Notes under the pieces: model-generated
Told to the model about the DNA's origin: nothing
Database searches by the model: none
The model's input: only the letters and a program-made list of their open reading frames with translations
Shown: piece after piece, positions 33,330-45,542 of the stretch
Position numbering within the stretch: the stretch's first letter is position 1
Layout: every line of letters starts with the position of its first letter
Position numbers and translations under genes: made by a program
DNA from: Dendrobium chrysotoxum
Taxonomy: Eukaryota > Streptophyta > Magnoliopsida > Asparagales > Orchidaceae
Length of the DNA stretch: 64,000 bases
Assembly: GCA_019925795.1 (NCBI GenBank)
Contig: CM034307.1
Span: forward strand, 19,489,197 to 19,553,196
Direction: 5' to 3'

Positions 33330-36300
33330 TATCTAACCAAATTAATTAATTACTTAATTATGGTTTTTTAGTTTATACACTAAATAAACTCCAAACTTCT
33401 TAAAATCTTCACCAGAGGTCCGTGATGACCCTTAGAGATAATTACAAGAATTTAAAATCAATTCAAATTTTAATTTGTATTTTTTATTATTTTAAGTATT
33501 TATTTATTGAATTTTTAAAATTATAAGTTAATTTTTATTTATAAAGATTTTGATAGGACTTATATTTTTCTTTGATGGTTCATTTAATTTTGAGTAGTGT
33601 GCAATTTATTTTATATTTTTATAATTTAATTTAAATTATTTATGATTTAAAGAAAATTTTAGGTTAATTATGTAAAGTAATTTTGAGATTTCTAATTGAC
33701 AAACCAAACAAACTACAAATTTCTCAAAATTTAAGACATATGTTCACCAAAACTAGAGGTTCAATATCAAGAAATTTTAAGGCCATTAAGGCCATCCTAG
33801 GGTACTTAATAATTTCTAAAGTAAATATAACTATACATTTAAAATTTCATTTAAGTCAATCTAATTCTAGGATGGGGTTGAAATGAGTGGCAATCTAACC
33901 CTTGAGACATATATTAACAAGCAACTGAAAATCACAACCTAATTCCCAATGGATTTATGTTTATCACAATTTGAATTCATGGGTTAATTTCTGAACCATG
34001 ACTTTGAATTATCTAATTGAAGCCCTTAGTTACCTTAAACAGAAGTGAATAATTTTTTAAATGTCAAGACAAGTCCAAGATTATTCCCTATAAGTTTATA
34101 GTCAAGATGAATTCCCCAGAGATTATTCTTGAAATTACTTTAAATTTATTAATAGTTGTAACTTTATATTATTGCTCTTGTGCTCCTCATTAATACAAAT
34201 CAAATGAGCCTAATAACACCTAATTTAGCCAAGTGTGTGAAGAGTTATGAATTTTTAAAAATTTGTATAATTTTCTCTAATTTTATAAACCCATTTACAC
34301 AATCAACCGTGCTTTCCACATGGCGCGCTTCGATTGGCCATGCAATCATTGGTGCAGGCTGATGTATCACTTGACATTAACCATAACCATTTGATCGAAG
34401 ATTGAATGATCTTGATTAATCAGAGAGAAACCATTGGCGGGTTTGACAGTTTATAATACAATGCAATCAAGGCCACGTTCTTAAACCAACGGCCCTAATT
34501 TTGTCTTCTACATCCCATAGTCTTTCTTAACTATATGGGATTTTAGGCAAGATCTGGAAAATCTAGTGGATGAATCTTATGCAAACTGATTGGAGAGCGT
34601 CATCTAGATAAGAACCTTCAATCCAACAGTCAAATCCCAATGGTTTAAAGGTTCTTTTCATAGTTCACTAGAACCTACCACTAGGGAGCTTGGGTTTGAC
34701 CTTTTACCTTAAGAATTGATCAATTAGATTAGGATTGGATTGGGTTGTGATCGTTGAGTCAAGGGAATACTTTTGCTTTAAGTTGCAGGACAAGAGGAGA
34801 ACTAGGTTGGAATTCAAACGTTACCTAGGATGGGATCACCGGAGCTCGCTTGAACTCACCAGTGGCCACCACATGTCAAACTAGGAAACTAGGGAATGAA
34901 AGCTCGCACACTCAGAGTTGTTTAGAATGCAAGAAGTTTAACCCTTATTTAGACAAATCTAGGGTATTTATAGGAATCTAAGAAATGGATGGAGAGAATT
35001 CCAGCCACCTCTAGCCGTACAAGTAGTTGAAGATGGTCTAATGAGGGGTAAAGGACATTTCTAAAGTGTTTGTGCTCATATGAGCACATGGCCAAGCAAT
35101 TAGAGTTGAGCCCATGGAATTGGTTCATGATTTCTTAAATTTTAGCTAGACCTGACCACCACTTGATATGGGCTGAGGTGGCAAGGTGTCTGGAATGTTC
35201 ATGGGTCCAATGTATGGGTTAATTTGACTTAGGCAAGCCTATGTGTGCAATATAATTCAATTTAGGTGTTTCAATGACTTTGGGTCAACCCAATTGGCTG
35301 GCTGAAGTCGGCCCAGAGGTTGGGCTAGTCATGGAAGGTGCAAGAAATCATCGAGCACATAATACAAACATTATTTTGGACCAACTTCGCTTAAGAGTGA
35401 TGATGGTTCAATGGGAACCTATTTTGGTCACTTGGGTCAAGCCATATGGCTAACCCAAGTGGACCCAAGGGTTGGGTCACTTAGGATTGATCCTTAAAGA
35501 CCCAATGGACAGTTCCAAAGGGTCTGGTTGGTTTGCCAAGGCTTGGAGCATTGAATTTAGGTTTGAAATGGTTTAGATTTATGTTGGTCAACCAAGTTTG
35601 ACTAAGGGATGGGGTTATGTTCAACTCATTCTGAATCACATTTAGAACTTGTTGGAAGAGGTCTCATGCAATGGTGAGGTCTCCGTGTATGAAATATATA
35701 TTTGGGATTTGACGGTTCAAGTGGTCAACCATGATTGATTTGGTTAACCAATCTTGACTAAGGCTTAGGTTTGGGTCCAACCCACTCCAAATGAGATGTG
35801 GAGTTTATTGGAAGAGGTCTTAAAGGTTGGCATGATTGAGCCATGTTGAAATTTATGCAAAGATTTGATTTAGGTGATTTAGGATTTATTGATTTCTTGG
35901 TCAACCATGGTCCACGATAAGTTAAATGAGGTTCAAATAAATATGACAATGATTATATACATGTTCAATGGTTTTGTAAAGGTTTACAAGGTAAGTTTTT
36001 AGAAGATACTAGGTCCAGTAGTATGAGCTGTAAATATTTAATGGTTTTGTATGTTTGGAATATACTTTGCATTTTAAGGTTTTGAGGGCTATGAATGCCT
36101 CCAAAATGATATGAAATACTCTAAAGACATGCTTAATCAAAATGAAACTAACAAAACACCATTCTAAAGTTTTTTGACAGGGTTTTGGATCAATAAAAAA
36201 TTCCCTTAAAATAGGGAAAAGTCTAAAGGTTTTAGTTTGAATTTGAACATTGGATTTTGAATTTTTAGATTTTGAGTTGGATTTGAATTTTGATTTGATG

Positions 36301-36387
36301 TAAAATTGAAGTTATCAATGAAGTGTTTATGACTTTATAATGCTCCTTTCATTGGCAATCATTTTGGTGATTATTAGTGATTGAGTA
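33330..36387 (-). repeat. Long LTR-like block B: 3' LTR of a Tat-type Ty3/gypsy remnant (minus), copy 1
   Basis: Homologous to block A (10440-12628 and 19346-20522). It has a minus-strand TATA (rc of 34967-34978). In the collapsed order it continues beyond E3 at 60005-60172, followed on the right by 3' UTR repeats and the end of a Tat-type integrase on the minus strand, which places it as that element's 3' LTR. E3 inserted at 36383-36387 (target GAGTA). The left boundary is uncertain. Confidence 0.6.
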
Positions 36388-38100
36388 TGTTGCAACTCGA
36401 GCTCACGAGTTTATATTTTTGATGATAACAAATATTGTGGCTCACATCCTTATGTCTACTTATATTTGTAATATATATTTGTTTATGTGTGTACTGACAT
36501 TTCAGGAATATCATGAACCATCTAACGAAGATTCAAGGCTCAAGATTGTGTAGAATAGTTATGCTGTAAAGATTTTTGTAATATTCATTATTGTATTTTT
36601 AATTTCTTGAGTCAAGTCCTATAAAGGTGTATGCTAGTTTGGTGAACATGCACACATACACTCAAGGGGAGTGAGATTGAGTCAAAACTAGACGTTCAAA
36701 TTTTAAACTAATCATACTGTACGATTTTTATCGTACTGTATGATTAGCTCATCTAAATGACTAACTTTGATCATTCATGTATGTTGAACTAATCATACTA
36801 TACGATTCACATCATATAGGATAATCTATAGAAATCAAGAAACTCAACTACCAATCATAATTTAGGCAATGTTTTGAATTTTATTTTTTTGTTTTAATTA
36901 TACCATATGATGTGCATCATACTGTATGATCTAGGACAATCATGCCAAAAATGATCATATGATTATGGGAGTAATAATGGTTAATTTGTTCAATCAGATC
37001 GTGTAGGACAATCATAGACGATTGTACTATATGACCCAAATCTATCATGGGATAATATTTAATTATCGTATATCGTATAAGATGAAATACCATAACTATT
37101 CATCTGATCATCCTGGATGATCCCCAATATCACACTGGATGAGTAGTATAAATTTAAACTAATCATATTGTACTATATTATGATCGTATAGTACTATCAG
37201 GTTAAATTCTGCACATCATACTGAATGATCCTACGATCGTACTGGGCAATCTTTGTTGCTAGAATTGAGTTTCTAGGGTTTTTTAAATTCTACACATCAT
37301 ACTGGATGATCCTACGATCGTACTATACGATCTTTGCAACCAGAACTGAATTTCTAGGATTTTTCAAAGCCCTCTATTTAAGCTTTCTCAAAAGACTTTA
37401 TAAGTGTCTTTGGCTTGCATTAAGTCATTTTCTTCTAGTGAAAACTTGAAGAGAGATCCTTGAAAGGGAGAGAGAGGAAAGGGTGGAGTTTGAGAGGGAC
37501 AAGATCCTTGGAGGGGGTTTCAAGGGAGTATGGAGGGGATTTCACACGGTTGCTCAGGCACGCTTGCACCTTAGTACCATCATTGTCAAGGTTTGTCTTG
37601 AGCGAAGTTTTGGGAAGAAGTAGATCTCTTTGGTGTCAAAGGACCCAGCTACTCTGTTGCACCAGGGACGGTGAAAGGGATTCGAAGTTCTCTACCTACG
37701 AAAGAATTACAATCCTCTACTACACCAGGTTGGTAGAAGAGATTTTGTAAGAGCTTCTATGGGTTGTTGTGGGGTTAAAAAAGAGTCACTAAGGGTTTAG
37801 TATAATACCTAGAACGTAGGGTTTCGGGGAGTGCACGTAGGTTAGGTTGGACCGAACCACTATAAATTTTGGTGTGCTCTTTCCATTTATTATTTTCGCA
37901 TTTTAATTTCTACACTTTTATTTTTCTATGATTAATTGTGTGAATTGTTTATTTTCAGATATTTGGAAAAAGCTTTAAAAGGGGGTTTTCTCTTTTTGTT
38001 TTAAAAAAGTTTTTAAAATAACCAATTTACCCTCCCCCCCCTTCTTTTTGGTTAGCCTCAGGCTTATTCTTTAGGATTTCACAACCCTCATAAACTTTTA
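36388..38100 (+). repeat. 5' LTR of E3 (1713 bp), copy 1
   Basis: It begins TGTTGCAACTCGAG after the GAGTA target and ends CTTTTA before the PBS. U3 dyads run from 36713 to 37331; distal pairs are A/T type with a 4-bp spacer, promoter-proximal ones are mixed with a 6-bp spacer (for example 37296-37331). A TATA-like CTATTTAAGC is at 37373-37382. The conserved block lies at 37827-37872, and the C-rich motif near 38030-38041. Confidence 0.87.
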
Positions 38101-38117
38101 AGTGGTATAAGAGTAGG
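38101..38117 (+). other. Primer binding site of E3, copy 1
   Basis: AGTGGTATAAGAGTAGG directly follows the LTR and matches the copia tRNA-Met PBS TGGTATCAGAGC with one or two changes. Confidence 0.78.
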
Positions 38118-38158
38118 ATTCATAAATTAACTTTTAGAAAACTTTTGAAAAAAGATCT

Positions 38159-39152
38159 ATGGCTAACTTTGGTAATCATAACATTGCAGAAGGCTATTCA
38201 ATTATGCGACCACCTTTATTTGAAAATATTTCTTTTAATTTTTAGAAAATTTGCATGTCTACTTTTTTGTAATCAATTGATTTAAACTGGTTAATCTATA
38301 CCATCATGTATTATAGATGGAGTCAAAAATGATATTCCTTTTACTGAATGGTGTAGAATAGAACAAATCAGTGCTCAATTGAATGATAAATATTTGAGCT
38401 ATTTTTTGTGCTTTGAATTCTAAAGATTATATGAGAATCTCTACATGTACTACTGGTAAGGATAATTGGGATAGGTTATGCACTACATATAAAGGTACTA
38501 ATGAAGTCAAGCAATCTAAGTTGAATATTATAATGCATGATTATGAACTTTTCTGCATGAAATCTTATGAGATAATCTTAGACATGTGTACTAGGTTTAC
38601 TCAAATTATGACATCATTATATGCTTTAGGTAAAGAACTTTCAAACTTTAAAAAGGTCAAAAAAAGTCCACATTATCTACCTGATAAATTTTATGCTAAC
38701 ATCACTGCTCTATGTAATGATTATTCTATTGATAATCTGATTGGCTCACTCATTGCCTACGAGTAAAGTACGAGTCAAAGACTTTTGGATGCAGGTGAAA
38801 CTATAATGCTAAAAGCTGAAGACATAGATAAAAGTGACTTAGTAGATGATGAGAGTAAAGAAATATTATCAATAATATACAAATTTGAAAATCTACTGAA
38901 GCTCAAGCATCAACATCAGCAAAAGTGGAATATAGATAAAAATTGTAAGAATATTAAGATTCCTCTAATATTATTTGCTTTGGGTGTAGGAAACTTGGAT
39001 ATATAAAAAATTAGTGCCCTAATATAAAAACTCTTCATGCAAAGGAAAATGATAAAAATAAGACAATTGTAATAAGGGCAAATGATAAATAGCAAAAGAT
39101 CTCCTAGGCAGACCTAGCTTCTGAATCATCAGACCATGAGCAAGATAATGAG
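38159..39152 (+). pseudogene. Gag of E3, copy 1, with apparent sequencing frameshifts
   Basis: It starts MANFGNHNIAEGYSI at 38159 and contains RFTQIMTSLYALGKELSNF and LIGSLIAYE like E1 gag. Two homopolymer indels relative to copy 2 (an extra T near 38402, a missing T near 38954) put parts out of frame here. The zinc knuckle is CFGCRKLGY, with His replaced by Tyr. Internal stops show decay independent of the indels. It ends in an acidic Ser-rich tail (ASESSDHEQDNE). Confidence 0.78.
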
Positions 39153-40356
39153 GTATAAAATTTTGTTCGTGTGTTTATCTGTGTTATAGTTACTGCATGC
39201 TTGTATGTTCTTTATTTTATTTTTGTTCATCGTGAATATTTTTTATTTTTTATATTGTTTTAGTGTTTTGTTTTATAGTAAGATATTTATGTTTGTAATT
39301 TTTTATTTTATTTTCAATGTATGTTTTTGATAACACTCTCTAATCATCACACACAAATCACATCTCACATCATATTTGCATAAGAGAATCAATCACTTCT
39401 CTCTAATCACATTTTTTTAAAAATGAGAAATTTACCTCCTTTATACTTAAAATTTTTGGTAAGTGATTATTGACTTTCCTAAACAGTTAAAGGAACAGAA
39501 ATTGATAACTATCCCTCTTCTTCTAACTCCTTTAGTGGTGAAACTTCTTTTTCAATCAAAATCTATTTCAAAGTAAAAATTAGACTTAAAAATAGAGATC
39601 TGCTTCATCTTCCTATATTTCATTATCTCATATGAATATTTTTTGCAAGTCAATGAATCTACTTCAAAATTTCTTAATTAAGTTGTTTGTTTCTATCATA
39701 TAGATTGGGGTTTGCTTTGTGGTTTACTCTTCTTTATATAAGAGAGTGAGTTCTTCTTTTCTTATATTTGGAAGATACTCTCACAATAGAGAGAAGTCCT
39801 TCTTTAAAGATTTAGACATGAAGCAAGTTGGCAAAATATGAAAAGATGCATAAAATGAGCCCAAAATAAAAAGATGTGCAATATCCATCAAATAATTGCA
39901 AGATACACAAAGTATATCAAAAATTAAAATATGCGCAAAGTGTGCCAAAAATTGATAAAGAGGCATAAAATGAGCCCATAATAAGGTAGCTCTCCTTTCT
40001 TTTAAATCTTTAAATCTTAGAAAAATCCATATGCTAATTGATATCTTCAATACTTGTGTTTGAAAATCATGATTCCTGATTCATCTTTTTTTGCATTAAT
40101 ATTCTATTAGATATATTTCATGCATGAAGATTAAGATGATTAAAATTCCTTCTCTAATTTATTTTCTGAATTAGATTTTTGTTTGAAAAGATGTTAACCT
40201 ATAAGGAGCTTGAGTTAGGTTGAATAAAACTCAAATCTCTAACCTTTCTAGCTTTAAATGTTGTCAATGCATTTCTTACTAAGCTTTTGAATAAAAGCAA
40301 GAGGTAACTTTCTCATTTCAAGAAAATTTGATAAAATTAATTTATTCTTCTTAATC
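39153..40356 (+). other. E3 interior spacer, pol absent, copy 1
   Basis: No protease, integrase, RT or RNase H motif in any frame. It contains a direct repeat GCATAAAATGAGCCCA at 39848 and 39963 and a segment (40150-40310) that aligns with the E2 spacer. Confidence 0.7.
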
Positions 40357-40399
40357 ATCAGCATCACTTTCACCTGATCAAGGTTCGTATGATCTTTAG
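40357..40399 (+). pseudogene. Residual C-terminus of the aORF in E3, copy 1
   Basis: The last codons read SSASLSPDQGSYDL and stop at 40397-40399, matching the PPPLDQGP ending of the E2 aORF, and the 3' sequence that follows is shared. The rest of the aORF and its promoter block are deleted. Confidence 0.55.
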
Positions 40400-40696
40400 T
40401 TTATTATGTGTGTTCCATTTTATTTTTTTGTATTTCTCTTCTTTTTGATAATGTCAAAGGGGGAAAATGTATTTGTCTAGTTGTATTTATGGTTAGGTTG
40501 TATATATTCCTCTTGTATTGGCATTTATTTTTTATTATTAAGTTTTTAAAATTTATTTATCTTTATTTGAAAAATACTTTTTAATTTTTCCCCAATTTTT
40601 AATATAATTATCTTAGTGAGGGGGAGATTAAGAGAAAATATTTTTAAATTTAGAAATTTAACCAGTAATGTTTGCTAACATCAAAAAGGGGGAGAT
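40400..40696 (+). other. E3 3' part with three polypurine tracts, copy 1
   Basis: Purine tracts at 40456-40467 (AAAGGGGGAAAA), 40618-40638 (GAGGGGGAGATTAAGAG core) and 40683-40696 (AAAAAGGGGGAGAT). They match the three of E1 in order and spacing. Confidence 0.8.
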
Positions 40697-41726
40697 TGTT
40701 ACAACTCGAGCTCATAACTTTATATTTTTTTGATAATAAATATTATGGTTCGCATCCTTATGTCTAGTTATATTTATAATGTATACTTATTTATGTGTGT
40801 ACTAATATTTGACGAACATCATACACCACCCAATGAAGATTTAAGGCCTAAGATTGGGTAGAATAGGTTATGCTGTAAAGATTTTTGTAATATTCATTAA
40901 TATATTTTTGATTTCTTAAGTCAAGTCCTGTAAGAGTATATACTAGCTTGGTGACCATACACACACACTCAGGGGGAGTGAGATTGAGTCAAAACTAGAA
41001 GTTCAAATTTTGAACTAATCATACTGTATGTTTTCTATCGTACTGTATGATCAGCTCATCTAAATAGCTAAGTTTGATAATTCATGTATTTTGAACTAAT
41101 CGTACTGTATAATTCACATCGTACAGGATGATCTATAGAAATCAAGAAACTCAGCCACAATCATAATTTAGGCAATATTTTTTAATTTCATTTTTTATTC
41201 TAATTATATTGTATGATGTGCATCGTACTATATGATCTATGATAATCATGCCTAAATTGATCCTATAATTAGGGGAGTAATTATGGCTAATTTATTCAAT
41301 CAGATCATACAGGATGATCATAGATGATCATATTATATGACCCGAATCTCTCATGGGATGATAATTAATCATCACATATCGTACAAGATGAAATACCATA
41401 ATTGTTCATTTAATCATTCTGAACTATCCCTAATATCGTAATAAATGATTAGTGCAAATTTGAACTGATCCTATTATACTATATTGTGATCGTACATTAC
41501 TATCAGGTCAAATTTTACACATCATACTGGATGATCATTGCCACTATAATTGAGTTTCTATGGTTTTTTAAATTTTACACATCATACTAGACGATCCTGC
41601 GATCATACTCTATGATCTTCATCGCCAGAATTGAATTTTTAGGGTTTTTTTAAGGCCCTCTATTTAAGCTTTCTCAAAAGATTTTGTAAGTGTCTTTGGC
41701 ATGCATTGAGTCATTTTTCTTCTGGA
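40697..41726 (+). repeat. 3' LTR of E3, copy 1, truncated by the gap
   Basis: It begins TGTTACAACTCGAG and runs through the dyad array (41015-41615) and TATA region (41658-41670), then meets the Ns. It is clearly diverged from the 5' LTR, so the insertion is old. Confidence 0.87.
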
Positions 41727-42226
41727 NNNNNNNNNNNNNNNNNNNNNNNNNNNNNNNNNNNNNNNNNNNNNNNNNNNNNNNNNNNNNNNNNNNNNNNNNN
41801 NNNNNNNNNNNNNNNNNNNNNNNNNNNNNNNNNNNNNNNNNNNNNNNNNNNNNNNNNNNNNNNNNNNNNNNNNNNNNNNNNNNNNNNNNNNNNNNNNNNN
41901 NNNNNNNNNNNNNNNNNNNNNNNNNNNNNNNNNNNNNNNNNNNNNNNNNNNNNNNNNNNNNNNNNNNNNNNNNNNNNNNNNNNNNNNNNNNNNNNNNNNN
42001 NNNNNNNNNNNNNNNNNNNNNNNNNNNNNNNNNNNNNNNNNNNNNNNNNNNNNNNNNNNNNNNNNNNNNNNNNNNNNNNNNNNNNNNNNNNNNNNNNNNN
42101 NNNNNNNNNNNNNNNNNNNNNNNNNNNNNNNNNNNNNNNNNNNNNNNNNNNNNNNNNNNNNNNNNNNNNNNNNNNNNNNNNNNNNNNNNNNNNNNNNNNN
42201 NNNNNNNNNNNNNNNNNNNNNNNNNN
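41727..42226. other. Assembly gap of exactly 500 N
   Basis: A round 500-base run of N is a scaffolding placeholder, not a measured distance. Open frames crossing it are meaningless. Confidence 0.99.
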
Positions 42227-42393
42227 TTAATATGGCAGTCGTAATTTTATTTTATTATTATTATTTTACAAAGAATGTGAATGATCATCTAAGCAAATAT
42301 TATCAGAAGAATTCAAATTAGTTGATAAAAAAATCACCTCCAACTATAATCCATTCATATCACGTATCAAGAACTCATTAGAAGTTAGTTTGT

Positions 42394-42709
42394 TGTGTCA
42401 TAGAATATTTGCGGCGGTACAGATATATAAAGTTTAGTATCTTAATTTTGTACGAAGATTTAGCATACAAATAGATAAAAGAGTATGATGCAATATTCAT
42501 AAGAAATATCAAAATTTTTATGTGGAAAATTCTAAAAAGCCAAAAACCATGAGGCTTGTCCCAGTTTAAATGAATCAATTATTATTAATGGTTGATTACA
42601 AATAATACCCCTCTTAGGAGGAGGTGCTGGCTTAATGTAATAAATACACATTATATAGAGTGCATTACATGACAATAGTTCTTAAGAGAGTGTTGAATAT
42701 TTATTTGAT
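42394..42709 (-). repeat. Possible copia-type LTR remnant, copy 2
   Basis: Counterpart of 24815-25130, effectively identical. Confidence 0.35.
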
Positions 42710-42720
42710 TAGTACGACCG

Positions 42721-42864
42721 TAGTCGGCGGGCAATGGTGGCCAGAAGGATCCTAGTAGGCGGGCGACAAAGAACGGAGGGACTATAGTCGGCGGGCGATG
42801 GTGGTCGAAGGGATCTTAGTCAGCGGGCGATGGAGGTCGAAGGGACCGTATTCGGCGAGCGACC
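42721..42864. repeat. GC-rich 32-bp minisatellite, copy 2
   Basis: Same 4.5 units as 25142-25285, no length change. Confidence 0.93.
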
Positions 42865-42868
42865 AGCC

Positions 42869-45316
42869 ATACCCAAAAAACTACATACCTCAAATACAGT
42901 AGGAGGCCTTTGCAATTCAATAACTACCTGAACTTTCTGGGGTCAACAAAAATAACTTCACCACTCACCACGTTCCCCCAAAAAAAATACTCAGCCAGAA
43001 CTAATATTTGAAAAATTTTGTATATAACTTATGCTGCCTTAGAATCTCCAAAAAAATTCTCAAATATCATGCATGATCTTCCTTAGAAGTTGAATAAATC
43101 AAAATATCATCTATGAAAATAGTAACAAATTGATCCAGATAATCCTTGAACACCCCCGTTCATCAGATCTATAAAGACAGCTAGTACATTAGTCACCTCA
43201 AAAGGTATGACTAATAGCTCATAGTGTACTTATCGAGTATTGAAAGTTATTTTCATCATATCAAACTCTCTCACTTTCATCTGATAATAGCTAGAGCATA
43301 AATTAATGTTGAAAAATATGGAAGATGCATCAAGTTGATAAATAGATCATCAATCTATAGTAGAGGAGATTTATTCTTGATAGTGACTTTGTTTAACTCA
43401 ATGTAATCAATGCACATATGCATTGTATCATCTTTTTTCTTCACAAATAGAATAAGTGCTCCCCATATAGACAATATGACGAATAAATCCTCAATCATCT
43501 AACTTCTAAACTTGAACCTTTAATTACTGAAGCTCATTAAGTGTCATCTTATACTGAGCTTTAGAAATTGGGGTCATACCTAAAAATATATCAATACAAA
43601 ACTCTGTGGCTTTGTCTAGAGACAAACTGACTAACTTCTTGGAAAACACATCCAAAAATTCTTGCACTACTAGGACATTAGAAAGAGAAATAGAATTTAT
43701 ACTCCTATCCCGGACAGATGCCAAAAATACCATGCAACCCTTCTTCACAATCTATCTACTTTCACAATGGAAATCAAATATACTAAAACTCTTTTAACTC
43801 CCTGGAATACATAACTCTCACTACCCAAAAATAAAGTGACTCACTTTTGCAAAATTAATTCGAGCCTCATACAGACTCAACCAATCTATATCCAAAATAA
43901 TATCAAATTAAAAATAGGTAATAAAATAAAACTAAACTTCTACTTCCTATCAGAAATCTCAATGTCACAAAAATAGACCCTATTGGCCATCATATCATCT
44001 CCAATTAGTAATGTAACAAAAAAAGTGGTAATAAAATTGAAGATAAATGCAGTAAATCAAAGAAATGCACAAAAATAAATGAATGATTAGCTTCAAAATC
44101 AAACCAAACATGACATGATTGAGCAAAAATATAATCCATATCTATTACAGCATCTACAACTTCATGAGCCTCCTACTTAGTCAAACTTTATACACATGGA
44201 TGAACTAGTGCTAGAGTGACATAACCACTAGGCTTTCTTTGACCACTTCCAGATGGCCTCCCTACCATAGATATAGAACCACTACCTCTACCAAATGATC
44301 CCTCAGAAAATGTATGAAGTGAATCTTCTCTAAGTCTCCCCTCCAGCTAATAGAACTCTCAGATCGAGGCTCAGATCTTTAGTCAAATTCTGCCTGACAC
44401 ACAGATACCTGGTGCCCTACATGCCCACACCTGAAGTATTGTCCCATCATCTTAAAGCATTAGCCAAAATATCACCTACCATAACTCTAGAACACATGTG
44501 CCCCACTAACAGAACTCCCAGAACTAGCAATGCTTCCTCTACTCAAAGCTGCTATAGACACAAACTGTCCACCCTTCTTGGACTCTCTAAATACAAAACT
44601 ACTCTTTTTCCTAGAGAATCCACTACTAGATATCTTGCCACCAAATCTCTTTCTATTAGAAGTCCACCCTTACTAAAAAGCTATTAGATCATTCTCAAGC
44701 AATCGGGCTCTCTCCACAAGCTTAGAGAAATTAAAAATATGAAATGGTACTAGAAGCTATCTAAGACTATCTCGAATTCCTCTCAAAAACCTGTAACACT
44801 TTTCTATGTGAGTGCTAACCAACTACGGAGCATATCTAGCCAAAGATGTAAACTCTGCCTCATACTGCATAACTGTCATGCTCCCTTAAACTAGTCTCAG
44901 AAAAGTCTCATGCATCTACTGATGTGTAGAAGGTAATAAAAATTAGGCTTGAAATACATTAGAGAACTCCTCACAACCAATCAAAGAGTTCAATCTCACT
45001 TAAAATTTCTCCTCATGTTAACCCATCCACAAACGCTTTACTTCACCATCTAAGAGAAAGACTTCCAACAATACTTTCCTCTTAGGAGAACACTATATAC
45101 TATCAAATATCTTCTCTAGCCTTCTCAACCAGTCTTCTGCTACTTGGGCTCAACAATGCCCTCAAATCTTAGAGGCTTCAATCTCAAAAATATCTATAGA
45201 TGTTTGTCTATATCATCAGATCTAACAGCGGGAACTCTACTCTATGCCTAACCTATCATCTGGGCTATCAAACTAGCAAACTAACAAACTGTATTATAAT
45301 TAATTATTAGAGCCAT
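42869..45316 (-). pseudogene. Ty3/gypsy gag-PR-RT, copy 2
   Basis: Counterpart of 25290-27738 with the same damaged knuckle, protease and RT. One A is missing near 43339 relative to copy 1 (TAAATAG against TAAAATAG). Confidence 0.78.
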
Positions 45317-45542
45317 GTTATGTATAGGAGCTGCTTGACTAGCACTATGCCTTTCTATCATATTTGGGTCTACATATCTATATCATACAAAATATATAAC
45401 TGAACATGCATGCACATAAAAATAAATAAGAATAAACACTCACACAGACTCAAAACTACCCAACTTGACTTACTATTCAATTCTTATAACTTTATTTTAT
45501 TATTAATTTTTTCAAAACTATTATTCTGATACCATAATAGCT

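Larger units (their letters stand above)
24655..41726. repeat. Copy 1 of a 17.07-kb segment ending at the assembly gap
   Basis: The segment begins TTAATATGGCAGTCG at 24655 and ends TCTTCTGGA at 41726, the last base before the Ns. It is matched throughout by 42227-59289. Differences are mainly one-base indels in homopolymers with a few substitutions. Best read as the end of one contig overlapping the start of the next. Confidence 0.95.
36388..41726 (+). mobile_element. Sirevirus-like element E3, copy 1, cut by the gap
   Basis: 5' LTR, PBS, gag and an interior without pol, three polypurine tracts, and the first 1030 bp of the 3' LTR before the Ns. The left TSD GAGTA is at 36383-36387. See 53955-59999 for the complete version. 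Confidence 0.88.

Noticed and set aside
39781..40050. 89-codon minus-strand ORF in the E3 interior
   Set aside because: It covers the GCATAAAATGAGCCCA direct repeat and is antisense to the element; no family recognised.
41690..42244. Open frames of 174-184 codons across the N run
   Set aside because: They consist of unknown bases; the gap has no coding content.
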